Source: Gammaproteobacteria bacterium (GTDB lineage Bacteria > Pseudomonadota > Gammaproteobacteria > Steroidobacterales > Steroidobacteraceae). From it: a stretch of DNA of 12,749 nt. The notes below the pieces were generated by a model. That model saw only the letters and a program-made list of their open reading frames with translations, made no database searches and had not been told where the DNA came from. Of the stretch, positions 6,339-12,749 are shown in pieces (positions within the stretch are counted from its first letter, which is position 1; each line of letters opens with the position of its first letter). The stretch lies in contig RGYP01000025.1 in NCBI GenBank assembly GCA_010031985.1, positions 1-12,749 of the forward strand, given 5' to 3'. The position numbers were made by a program, and so were the translations under genes.

Positions 6339-8359
6339 TCAGAGCAACTCGCGTACCCGCGCGAGCTGGCCCTCGAGGCTGGCGAGGGTGCGTTCGAAGT
6401 CGGCGATACGGGTTTGTTCTTGAGCGACGACCTCGGGTGGTGCGTTGCGCACGAAGTTCTCGTTGGCGAGTTTGGCGTTCGCGCGCTTGATTTCATCGCG
6501 GGTCTTGGCGATGCGTTTGTCGAGCCGCATGGCCTCGGCCTGCGGGTCGATCACGCCCGCCATCGGCACGAGCACTCGCATCGCACCCATGACGGCGGTC
6601 GCCGAGGGCGGGGCGGTCTCGGCCGCTTCGAGCACGCGCAGGCTCTCGAGCCCGGCGAGTCGTTGCAAGTAATTTTCGTGAACGACGAGACGGCTACGGT
6701 CGCTGGCTTCGGCATTCTCGAGCAGCACGGGCAGTCGACGCGACGGGCTGATGTCCATCTCGCCGCGAATCTGTCGCACGCCGAGCACGAAGGCCTTGAT
6801 CCATTCGACATCGGTCTCGGCCGCCGGATCCCGCGCCCAGTCGACGGCCTTGGGCCAGGCGGCGGTCATGATGGTCTTCTCTGAGGTCGGATTCACGCCG
6901 GCGAGTGGTGCGACACGCTGCCAGATTTCTTCGGTGATGAAGGGCATCAGCGGATGCAGGGCGCGCAACAGCGTCTCGAGCACGCTCACGAGCGTACGCC
7001 GCGCGGCACGCTTGGCTTCGGTCGAGGTGTGCTCGGACTGCAGCACGGGCTTGGTGAGCTCGAGATACCAGTCGCAGAACTCGTACCAGGTGAATTCATA
7101 GAGGGCCGAGGCCGCGTAGTCGAAACGATACTCGGCGAAGGCCTGATCGACCTGACGCAAGGTTCCGCCGAGACGCGAGACGATCCAGCGGTCGGCGACG
7201 GCGCTGACGCAGTCGCCGTCAAAGAGTTGCGGATCGAGCCGTTGCGCACGGCTTCGATCGCAGGCTCCGCGAGCGGTGCGATCTTCACGTACCACTGGTC
7301 GGTGAGATAGGGCTCGATGACGGCGCCAGAGCGATCGCCACGCGGAACCATGAGTTTGTGTTTGTCGATACGCTCGATGAGGCCGGCCGCCTCGAGCTCG
7401 GCGAGCACGCGTTCGCGGGCGGCGAAGCGATCGAGTCCGCGCAGCGGTTCGGGAACGGTATCGTTCAGCCGTGCATCCGGCGTGAATACGTTGATCTGCG
7501 CAAGACCGTGCCGCGCGCCCACCTCGTAATCGTTGAAGTCGTGGGCGGGCGTGATCTTGACGCAGCCGGAGCCGAACTCGGGGTCGACGTAGTCATCAGC
7601 AATGATCGGGATCAGGCGGCCGACGATGGGCAGACGCAGCGACTTGCCGACGAGCGCCGCGTAACGCTCGTCCTTGGGGTTGACGGCGACGGCGGTATCG
7701 CCAAGCAAGGTCTCGGGGCGCGTGGTAGCGACGATCACATGTCCGCTGCCGTCTTCGAGCGGATAGCGCAGATGCCAGAGCGAGCCGTCTTCTTCGGTGC
7801 TCAAAACCTCGAGATCGGACACTGCCGTCTGCAGGACCGGATCCCAGTTGACGAGTCGCTTGCCGCGATAGATCAGGCCTTCTTCATGGAGGCGAACGAA
7901 AACCTCGGTGACTGCGTGCGACAAACCCTCGTCCATGGTGAAGCGATCGCGCGACCAGTCGACCGAAGCGCCGAGTCGGCGCATTTGACGGGCGATCGTT
8001 CCGCCCGATTCGCCTTTCCATTTCCAGACCCGCTCGATGAAGCGCTCGCGCCCGAGCGCGGCGCGCGTCGTGCCTTCGCCTTCGAGTTGCCGCTCGACGA
8101 CCATCTGCGTCGCGATGCCCGCGTGGTCGGTGCCGGGCTGCCACAGCGTCGCCTCGCCGCGCATGCGGTGATAGCGGGTCAGCGCGTCCATGATCGTGTC
8201 CTGAAACGCGTGGCCCATGTGCAGCGTGCCCGTGACGTTGGGCGGCGGAATCACGATGCAATAGCCTGTCGAGTCGCTTCGCGGTGCAAACAAGCCCGAA
8301 GCTTCCCAGCGCGCGTAGAGGCGCTGCTCGATATCGCCGGGCGAATAGACCTTGTCCAT
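6339..8359 (-). pseudogene. valS: Valine--tRNA ligase gene with internal deletion and frameshift
   Basis: ValRS charges tRNA-Val and edits mischarged Thr-tRNA. The 5' part (8359 down to about 7229, 377 codons) is well conserved. It has the class I HIGH motif as HMGH in PPPNVTGTLHMGHAF, and the CP1 editing domain with TTRPETLLGD and GSGCVKITPAHDFNDYEVG. The frame is then lost. From 7223 to 6339 the other frame encodes an equally conserved 3' part (294 codons): FDGDCVSAVADRWIVSRL, the anticodon-binding domain (YEFCDWYLELTKPVL) and the coiled-coil tail. Everything between is missing, including the second half of the Rossmann fold and the KMSKS loop. The total is about 671 codons against the usual 920-950. 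The left frame runs on as nonsense to 6986. As written the gene cannot make an active enzyme. Because ValRS is essential, an assembly or sequencing deletion is as likely as a true pseudogene. Confidence 0.9.
7223..7231 (-). other. valS: Deletion junction inside valS
   Basis: On the minus strand the sequence passes from ...AVRNGSIR (last left-side codon at 7231-7229) straight into ...QLFDGDCV (TTT codon at 7223-7221) in another frame. In intact ValRS the first block is followed by a FVPxxxE...DIQDWCISRQLWWGHRIP region and the second is preceded by ...NFCNKLWNAxRxVLMN. By comparison with E. coli ValS as I remember it, about 250-260 codons are absent. Frame arithmetic gives a missing length of 1 modulo 3. 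The C at 7229 could belong to either side. No repeat or insertion sequence is visible at the junction. Confidence 0.8.
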
Positions 8360-8368
8360 GGCGGGTAT

Positions 8369-9859
8369 TTAGCGTCCTGCGCGACGGACCAGAAAGTCGG
8401 TGAGCAGAGCCATCGGGCGACCGGTGCTGCCTTTGTTGGCGCCGCTCGCATAGGTCGAGCCCGCGATGTCCATGTGTGCCCAACTCATCCCCGTCGTGAA
8501 CTTGCCGAGGAAAGCGGCCGCGGTCAGTGCGCCACCATCGCGCCCTGCGACGTTGGCGAGATCGGCGAAGTTGCTCTTGAGTTGTTCGGCGTATTCTTCG
8601 GTGCAGGGCAACTGCCAGGCTCGGTCATCGGCGCGCAGCCCCGACTCGACCAGCTCCTGCGCGAGCGCATCATCGTTCGCCATGATGCCCGTGTGATGAT
8701 GACCGAGCGCGATCACGCAGGCGCCGGTCAGCGTGGCGAGATCGACGACGGCCTGGGGCTTGTAACGTCGCGCGTAATGCAGGGCGTCACAAAGAATCAG
8801 TCGACCCTCGGCATCGGTGTTGAGGATTTCGACCGTCAGACCGGCGGCGCTGGTCACGATGTCACCCGGTTTGATGGCGCGCCCGCTCGGCATGTTTTCG
8901 CAGGTGGGAATCAGGGCAACCACGTTGAGCGGCAACTGCAACTCGGCCACCGTCGCCATGGCGCCGATCACTGCGGCAGCCCCCGACATGTCGAACTTCA
9001 TTTCGTCCATCGCACCCGGATCTTTGAGCGAGATGCCACCGGTGTCGAAGGTGATGCCCTTGCCGACCAACACGAGCGGTGCGCGACGCGCTCTCGGTCC
9101 TTTGTATTCCATGATGATGAAGCGCGGCGGTTGTTCGCTGCCGGCGGTGACGGCCAGGAAGCAGCCCATTTTTTCGGCGCGGATTTCTGCTTCTTCCAGC
9201 ACGCGCACCGCGAGGTTCGCGTGCTGCTCGCCGAGCCGCAAGGCCTGTTCGGCAAGATAGCTCGGCGTGCAGACGTTACCGGGAAGATTCGCGAGGTTGC
9301 GCATGAGGAGGGCACCGTTGCCCGAGGCATTGCCATGGGTCAGACCGCGACGTGCGCTCGCTGCCGCGGTCGGGCGCACCGGGCCGAATTTGAGGCGCGC
9401 CAGCACGGGCGGAGCGGGCTTCTTGCCCGACTTCAAATCATTGATGCGATAGAGCGCAGCATGTGCGATCTCGGCCGCCGAGCGTGCAAAGAGGTAATCG
9501 TCGAGTTCGCGGGGCGCCGGGCGGGTGAGGGCGATCGCCGCCGTCTTGCAGCGCGTGCGCGAGAGAGCCGAGACGGCCGCATGCAGCGCTTTGCGCCAGG
9601 CTTTGCGGTTGACTTCGGTGCGCCCCTGGCCGACGAGCAGAATCCGCTCGGCTTTCATGCGCGCGAAGGCGGGCAGCAGCAGCGTCTCGCCGAGTCGACC
9701 CGTGAAATCGCCCGATTTCAAAAAACGCGTGAGCTTGCCCGCGCACTGCCGATCGAGCGCTGCAGCCAGAGGTGAAAGGGCGCTGCCCTCGTGAACGCCG
9801 ACGACGATGCAATCGGCCTGAACCTGCGCCGTGCTACCCGTAAAAATCTCGAACTGCAT
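8369..9859 (-). CDS. pepA: Leucyl aminopeptidase (M17)
   Basis: PepA is a cytosolic hexameric dimetal aminopeptidase that releases N-terminal amino acids; in E. coli it also binds DNA in Xer recombination and carAB control. The 496-residue protein has the M17 signature NTDAEGRL at 347-354. Aligned with E. coli PepA as remembered, the metal ligands are K267, D272, D290, D349 and E351, and the catalytic residues are K279 and R353. ATG 9859 is chosen because the product begins MQFEIFTGS like other PepA N-termini, and GGAGG stands 5 bases upstream. The frame is open for 26 further codons to 9937, but these look non-coding. It stops 9 bases before the valS ATG and diverges from lptF. Whether this PepA keeps the DNA-binding role cannot be told. 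Confidence 0.95.
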   Translation of the reverse strand: MQFEIFTGSTAQVQADCIVVGVHEGSALSPLAAALDRQCAGKLTRFLKSGDFTGRLGETLLLPAFARMKAERILLVGQGRTEVNRKAWRKALHAAVSALSRTRCKTAAIALTRPAPRELDDYLFARSAAEIAHAALYRINDLKSGKKPAPPVLARLKFGPVRPTAAASARRGLTHGNASGNGALLMRNLANLPGNVCTPSYLAEQALRLGEQHANLAVRVLEEAEIRAEKMGCFLAVTAGSEQPPRFIIMEYKGPRARRAPLVLVGKGITFDTGGISLKDPGAMDEMKFDMSGAAAVIGAMATVAELQLPLNVVALIPTCENMPSGRAIKPGDIVTSAAGLTVEILNTDAEGRLILCDALHYARRYKPQAVVDLATLTGACVIALGHHHTGIMANDDALAQELVESGLRADDRAWQLPCTEEYAEQLKSNFADLANVAGRDGGALTAAAFLGKFTTGMSWAHMDIAGSTYASGANKGSTGRPMALLTDFLVRRAGR

Positions 9860-9864
9860 GAGAA

Positions 9865-9869
9865 CCTCC
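9865..9869 (-). promoter_or_regulatory. Shine-Dalgarno site that fixes the pepA start
   Basis: On the minus strand GGAGG (plus-strand CCTCC) precedes ATG 9859 by 5 bases. It selects this start over the open frame reaching back to 9937, and it is the strongest Shine-Dalgarno match noted in the window. Confidence 0.7.
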
Positions 9870-9989
9870 GCGAGGATACGGCCAGAGGGTAGAAGGGTGC
9901 TTCCCTGCACCACGGGCCGTGCCAGTTGACGTAACATTCTATCGTTTTCCGGGCCCCTTCAGGGGTCGCGACCCTCGGAAGCGAAGTTG
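9870..9989. promoter_or_regulatory. Divergent pepA / lptF regulatory region
   Basis: This non-coding stretch must hold start signals for both operons. A patch at 9932-9948 is less GC-rich than its surroundings. On the minus strand it reads TAGAAT (9941-9936), a 5-of-6 match to a -10 element and a candidate for pepA, although the -35 is poor. On the plus strand TTGACG at 9926-9931 is a good -35 match, but no -10 follows at 15-18 bases. GGGTCGCGACCC at 9963-9974 is a perfect 12-base palindrome next to CCCC-TTCA-GGGG at 9954-9965; either could be an operator or a small hairpin before the lptF Shine-Dalgarno (GGAAG, 9977-9981). Specific sites are tentative. Confidence 0.4.
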
Positions 9990-11111
9990 GTGGCGCAAAT
10001 CCTCTCCCGATACATCCTGCGCGAAACCCTAGGCACCTGGCTCGGGGTGACAACCGTGCTGCTCGTGATCCTGCTCACCAATCAGGTCGCCACCGTGTTG
10101 GCGCGGGCGGCGGAGCAGGGTTTTCCGCGCGACGTGGTGCTCGAACTCGTTTGGTTTGGTGCCATCAGCAACCTCTCCGTGCTGCTCCCGGTCGGGCTGC
10201 TGCTCGGCATCATGCTCGCCTTCGGGCGTCTTTATCACGACAGCGAAATGACCGCAGTGCTCGCGTGCGGCGTAGATCGCTGGCGTATTCACGCCCCGGT
10301 CATGCTGCTCGCGTTCGTGGTGGCGACACTCGTTGCTTGGCTCACGCTGGTTACCGCGCCGGCGGCGGCTGCGCGGGTCGAGGCGCTGCGTGCGAGCGCT
10401 TTGCAGGCCGGTGAGTTTGCGCCGATCGCCCCCGGCAAGTTCCGCAGTTTCGGCGGCGGCTCGGCGGTGTTCTATGCGCAGTCGGCAGCCGCGGACGGCA
10501 CCCTCGAAGGAATCTTCGTCAAGCGCGTGCGTGGTGATCGATACGAAATCGCGGTGGCGAAGCGTGCGCGTCACCAGGTCTCGGCCGATGGCAGCTTGCA
10601 CACCTTGACGCTTTTCGACGGCGAGCGATACGAGGGCACGCCGGGCTCGCGAGATTTTCGCATCGTGCGCTTCGCGAGCAACGTCATTCCGGTGCGCGTT
10701 CCGCCGATGACAAGCCAGGCGGGCGAGCTCGACGCGATCCCCACGACAACACTTTGGTCGACCAACGATGCCGAACTGCGTGCAGAATTTCATTGGCGTT
10801 TGGCGGCGCCGGTCATGGTCTTCGTGCTGTCCTTGCTCGCCGTGCCGCTTTCGCGACTGCGGCCGCGGCAAGGCCGTTACGCGCGCATCTGGCTCGCCAT
10901 CGTCGTGTACTTCGTCTATTTCAGTCTGGTCTCGGCCGCCAAAGTTTGGCTTGCCAAGGGCGCGGTGCCCGCCGCACTCGGCCTTTGGTGGGTGCATTTG
11001 CTCGTCGCCTTGCTGACGCTCGGCGTGATTGCGTTCCCCGATTTACGTGCGCGTCTGCGTCACCGAGATCTCTCGGCATTCGCGCCACCTTCGGTCGGAG
11101 CAGGCGCATGA
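9990..11111 (+). CDS. lptF: LPS export ABC transporter permease LptF
   Basis: LptF pairs with LptG and the ATPase LptB2 to extract lipopolysaccharide from the inner membrane and pass it to LptC and the periplasmic bridge. The 373-residue protein shows the YjgP/YjgQ layout: three N-terminal membrane helices (about 12-125), a periplasmic beta-jellyroll (about 135-260, with GKFRSFGGGSAVFYAQS and RYEGTPGSRDFRIVRF), then three C-terminal helices. LWSTNDAELRAEFHWRLAAPVMVFVLSLLAVPLSRLRPRQGRYARI is typical LptF. GTG 9990 is preferred because GGAAG at 9977-9981 lies 8 bases upstream. The adjoining TTG at 9987 would add one residue at 5-base spacing. The stop overlaps lptG by 4 bases. The divergent pepA arrangement matches E. 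coli and separates LptF from its paralogue LptG. Confidence 0.94.
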   Translation: MAQILSRYILRETLGTWLGVTTVLLVILLTNQVATVLARAAEQGFPRDVVLELVWFGAISNLSVLLPVGLLLGIMLAFGRLYHDSEMTAVLACGVDRWRIHAPVMLLAFVVATLVAWLTLVTAPAAAARVEALRASALQAGEFAPIAPGKFRSFGGGSAVFYAQSAAADGTLEGIFVKRVRGDRYEIAVAKRARHQVSADGSLHTLTLFDGERYEGTPGSRDFRIVRFASNVIPVRVPPMTSQAGELDAIPTTTLWSTNDAELRAEFHWRLAAPVMVFVLSLLAVPLSRLRPRQGRYARIWLAIVVYFVYFSLVSAAKVWLAKGAVPAALGLWWVHLLVALLTLGVIAFPDLRARLRHRDLSAFAPPSVGAGA

Positions 11112-12184
11112 CTTTCCTCGGTGTGCTCGAGCGTCACGTCATGCGCGCCGTACTCGGTGGCGTGTCGATGGTCGTGCTGGTGCTGCTGTCGCTCGGGGCG
11201 CTGTTTCTGTTCATGGGTCAGCAAGATGACATCGGCATCGGCAGCTACTCCACGGTCGATGCGCTGCTTTTCGTGCTGCTCAATTTGCCGCAACAGGGTT
11301 GGGAGTTGTTGCCGATCAGCGCCTTGATCGGCGCATTGATGGGGCTCGGCACGCTCGCCCGTGGTAGCGAATTGATCGTAATGCGCACTGCCGGTTTGTC
11401 GGTCTGGCAGATCGCAAGATCCGTGGCGATCGCTGGCGTGGTGCTCGCGGTCATCGGTTCGCTGCTCGGCGAAGCGCTCGGCCCGCCGCTGCAGCAGTTG
11501 GCCCGTCAACAAAAAGCCTTCGCCAAAGTTGCCAACGTCAGTTTTTCAGGCTCGGGCGATGCGTGGGTGCGCGACGGCAATCTGCTCGTCAACGTCGAGC
11601 GACAGACCGGCGAGGCGCGATTCGGTGGCATGATGGTCTACGAAATCGGCGCCGATGGTCGACTGGCGGCGATGGGCCGTGCGGTGAGTGCGAGCGCGGC
11701 GGAGAGCGGATCCTGGGCGCTCGAGCAATATGCAGAGACTCGTTTTGCTGCAGATCGCGTCATCAGTCAAAAAATTCCGCGTCGCGTGCTCGAGTCGAAC
11801 GTCACGGCCGAATTTCTGGGTATTGCGGCAACCGTGCCCGCGCAGCTGCCCACCGCGGTGCTGTGGAGAATGGTGCGGCATCTCGACGCCAACGGACTCG
11901 ACAGTCGCGAGGCGGCTTTTGCGTTGTGGTCGAGGATCGCCCGTACGCTGGCGCCCATCTTTGCGGTGCTGCTTGCCTTGCCGTTCATGTTCGGGTCTCT
12001 GCGTTCGAGCGGAGCGGGGGTACGCGTCGGTCTCGGACTGCTGCTCGGCATGGCTTTTTTTCTGGTGCAGCAGATGCTCGAAAGCAGCACCGTCGTTTTC
12101 AATGGCAACCCGGCGATCTTCGCCTGGTTGCCGACCTTGCTGATGGCGGCCGCCGCGCTCACGCTGTTATGGCGTACGCGGTGA
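11108..12184 (+). CDS. lptG: LPS export ABC transporter permease LptG
   Basis: This is the second permease of the LptB2FG lipopolysaccharide extractor. The 358-residue protein starts MTFLGVLERHVMRAVL and has three N-terminal helices, with the cytoplasmic-loop segment LARGSELIVMRTAGLSVWQIARSV that in this family contacts LptB. A periplasmic jellyroll follows (about 140-265), then three C-terminal helices (ARTLAPIFAVLLALPFMFGSLRSSGAGVRVGLGLLLGMAFFLVQQ). ATG 11108 overlaps the lptF stop as ATGA. The frame is open further upstream to about 10754, but that part lies inside lptF and looks like shadow sequence. The paired, coupled arrangement fits a 1:1 LptF:LptG stoichiometry. Confidence 0.95.
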   Translation: MTFLGVLERHVMRAVLGGVSMVVLVLLSLGALFLFMGQQDDIGIGSYSTVDALLFVLLNLPQQGWELLPISALIGALMGLGTLARGSELIVMRTAGLSVWQIARSVAIAGVVLAVIGSLLGEALGPPLQQLARQQKAFAKVANVSFSGSGDAWVRDGNLLVNVERQTGEARFGGMMVYEIGADGRLAAMGRAVSASAAESGSWALEQYAETRFAADRVISQKIPRRVLESNVTAEFLGIAATVPAQLPTAVLWRMVRHLDANGLDSREAAFALWSRIARTLAPIFAVLLALPFMFGSLRSSGAGVRVGLGLLLGMAFFLVQQMLESSTVVFNGNPAIFAWLPTLLMAAAALTLLWRTR

Positions 12185-12213
12185 CCGGATCCAATCGTGC
12201 ACAGTCATCTTCG

Positions 12214-12219
12214 AAGGTG
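12214..12219 (+). promoter_or_regulatory. Probable ribosome binding site of the VOC gene
   Basis: AAGGTG followed by a purine-rich run (GAAAGAAAG) leads to ATG 12230 with 10-base spacing. It lies in the 45-base gap after lptG, where no terminator hairpin is visible, so the VOC gene may be read through from lptFG. Confidence 0.4.
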
Positions 12220-12229
12220 AAAGAAAGTC

Positions 12230-12724
12230 ATGCTCGCTGAAGTCGACGCCATCTTTCCGCCCCTCGTCAAACGGACCACGCTGATCGTGCGCTCGATCGA
12301 GCGCTCGGTCGCGTTCTACCGCGACGTGCTGGGTTTGTCGGTGTGGTACGACGACGAAGTGGTGCTCTCCGGCGTTGGGCTGGCGGCGGGCGCAAAGGGC
12401 GATCGCACCCATCTCGTCATTTTGAAGGCGGAAGATCCCGTGATCGGCATGATCGGGCTGCTCGAGTTCACGAGTCCGCGATTACCCGAGCCCGCAGCGC
12501 GCTCGCGCCTCGGCATCGGTGACATCGTGTTCGTGATGCAAGGCCGGGATGTCGAGGCAGTGCATCGACGGGCGTTGGCGTTCGGTGCGCGCATCCATGC
12601 GGCGCCGCACCGCTTCGAGGTGCGCGGCGCTGCAGGGCACATGATTGCCATGACCTCACTGAGTCTATGGGACCCGGACGACTTTTTCATCGAGTACAAC
12701 GAGCGTCACCAGCCCGCGCCATGA
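12230..12724 (+). CDS. VOC-superfamily (glyoxalase/dioxygenase-like) protein
   Basis: This 164-residue protein has a single vicinal-oxygen-chelate unit of two beta-alpha-beta-beta-beta modules. The first begins VKRTTLIVRSIERSVAFYRDVLGLSVWYDDEVV (13-45) and the second GIGDIVFVMQGRDVEAVHRRALAFGARI (96-122). It closes with LSLWDPDDFFIEYNE, the usual C-terminal strand with acidic residue E155. The position of the first metal-binding His is T17, and the second module's is in VFVM (100-103). E79 and E155 fit the acidic ligand positions. It therefore lacks two of the four glyoxalase I type ligands and is unlikely to be a standard glyoxalase I. The substrate is unknown. Its stop overlaps the next ATG (ATGA, 12721-12724) inside a tandem duplication. 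Confidence 0.8.
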   Translation: MLAEVDAIFPPLVKRTTLIVRSIERSVAFYRDVLGLSVWYDDEVVLSGVGLAAGAKGDRTHLVILKAEDPVIGMIGLLEFTSPRLPEPAARSRLGIGDIVFVMQGRDVEAVHRRALAFGARIHAAPHRFEVRGAAGHMIAMTSLSLWDPDDFFIEYNERHQPAP

Positions 12725-12744
12725 AGCAGCCCGCGCCATGAACG
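12711..12744 (+). repeat. 17-base tandem duplication at the VOC gene end
   Basis: Two direct copies of AGCCCGCGCCATGAA start at 12711 and 12728, so the period is 17 bases, with identity over 15 bases plus the C before each copy. Each copy contains an ATGA stop/start overlap. The first copy ends the VOC gene. The frame opened by its ATG (12721) reads MKQPAP and stops at 12739-12741 within the second copy. Confidence 0.75.
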
Positions 12745-12749
12745 TGAAC
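12738..12749 (+). CDS. Possible start of the next gene, cut by the window edge
   Basis: ATG at 12738 begins M-N-V-N and runs off the end. It is proposed because the second ATGA junction places an ATG where a coupled downstream gene would start. Four codons are too few to identify a product. Confidence 0.2.

Noticed and set aside
6986..7295. Programmed frameshift or intein as an explanation for the valS break
   Set aside because: A programmed frameshift would keep all the coding sequence. Here a whole conserved segment with KMSKS is missing, and nothing is inserted at the junction.
7358..9775. 805-codon open frame on the + strand opposite valS and pepA
   Set aside because: It spans two recognisable minus-strand genes and is full of R, G, A, H and D runs typical of antisense GC-rich frames. 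It has no domain I recognise and crosses the boundary between the two real genes.
9860..9937. 26-codon N-terminal extension of pepA
   Set aside because: PepA proteins begin at the MQFEIF-like position, and GGAGG with 5-base spacing supports ATG 9859.
9926..9954. Complete sigma70 promoter for lptF starting at TTGACG
   Set aside because: The -35 match is good, but at 15-18 bases downstream only GC-rich sequence is found with no -10 similarity.
10754..11107. Upstream extension of the lptG frame
   Set aside because: It lies inside lptF in another frame and encodes arginine-rich nonsense. ATG 11108 gives the normal LptG N-terminus and an ATGA overlap.

Overview
The window looks like a stretch of high-GC gammaproteobacterial chromosome. 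It combines lptF/lptG facing pepA-valS divergently, and rimI next to prfC, both familiar gammaproteobacterial neighbourhoods. The gene content is almost all housekeeping: membrane lipid synthesis, DNA repair, ribosome maturation, translation termination, tRNA charging, LPS export. I see no phage, IS element, CRISPR array, toxin-antitoxin or defence module, and no rRNA or tRNA gene. Taxonomy below class is a guess; a Xanthomonadales- or Steroidobacterales-like lineage would fit the GC content and gene order.

Region 1 (about 30-5575, + strand) is a tight run of six genes: pssA, a family 4 uracil-DNA glycosylase, rimI, prfC, a UMF1-type MFS transporter and a PlsC-type acyltransferase. Junctions are overlaps of 4-8 bases or gaps of 5-16 bases, so one operon is likely. 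A good sigma70-like promoter lies just before pssA. PssA and PlsC bracket the run with two phospholipid-synthesis steps. The glycosylase occupies the place holD has before rimI in E. coli, and its N-terminus resembles the chi-binding peptide of the HolD (psi) clamp-loader subunit.

Region 2 (5503-9859, - strand) is pepA, valS and an mtfA-like membrane-anchored zinc peptidase, spaced 9 and 2 bases apart. Its end overlaps the end of plsC by 73 bases, tail to tail. valS is not intact: a clean internal deletion with frameshift near 7229 removes roughly 250-260 codons, including the KMSKS half of the catalytic domain, while both flanks are well conserved. Because ValRS is essential, this is either an assembly or sequencing error or a dead copy backed by another valS elsewhere. 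The holC gene that separates pepA and valS in E. coli is absent.

Region 3 (9860-12749, + strand) begins with a 130-base divergent intergenic region, then lptF and lptG (4-base overlap), the inner-membrane pair of the LPS exporter, then a VOC-superfamily protein. The window ends in a 17-base tandem duplication carrying two successive ATGA stop/start junctions and the first codons of a gene cut off by the window edge.

No clearly new multi-gene system is visible. The items most worth a second look are the valS deletion, the psi-like peptide on the glycosylase together with the missing holC, and the transporter whose conserved N-terminus has no ATG, GTG or TTG start.
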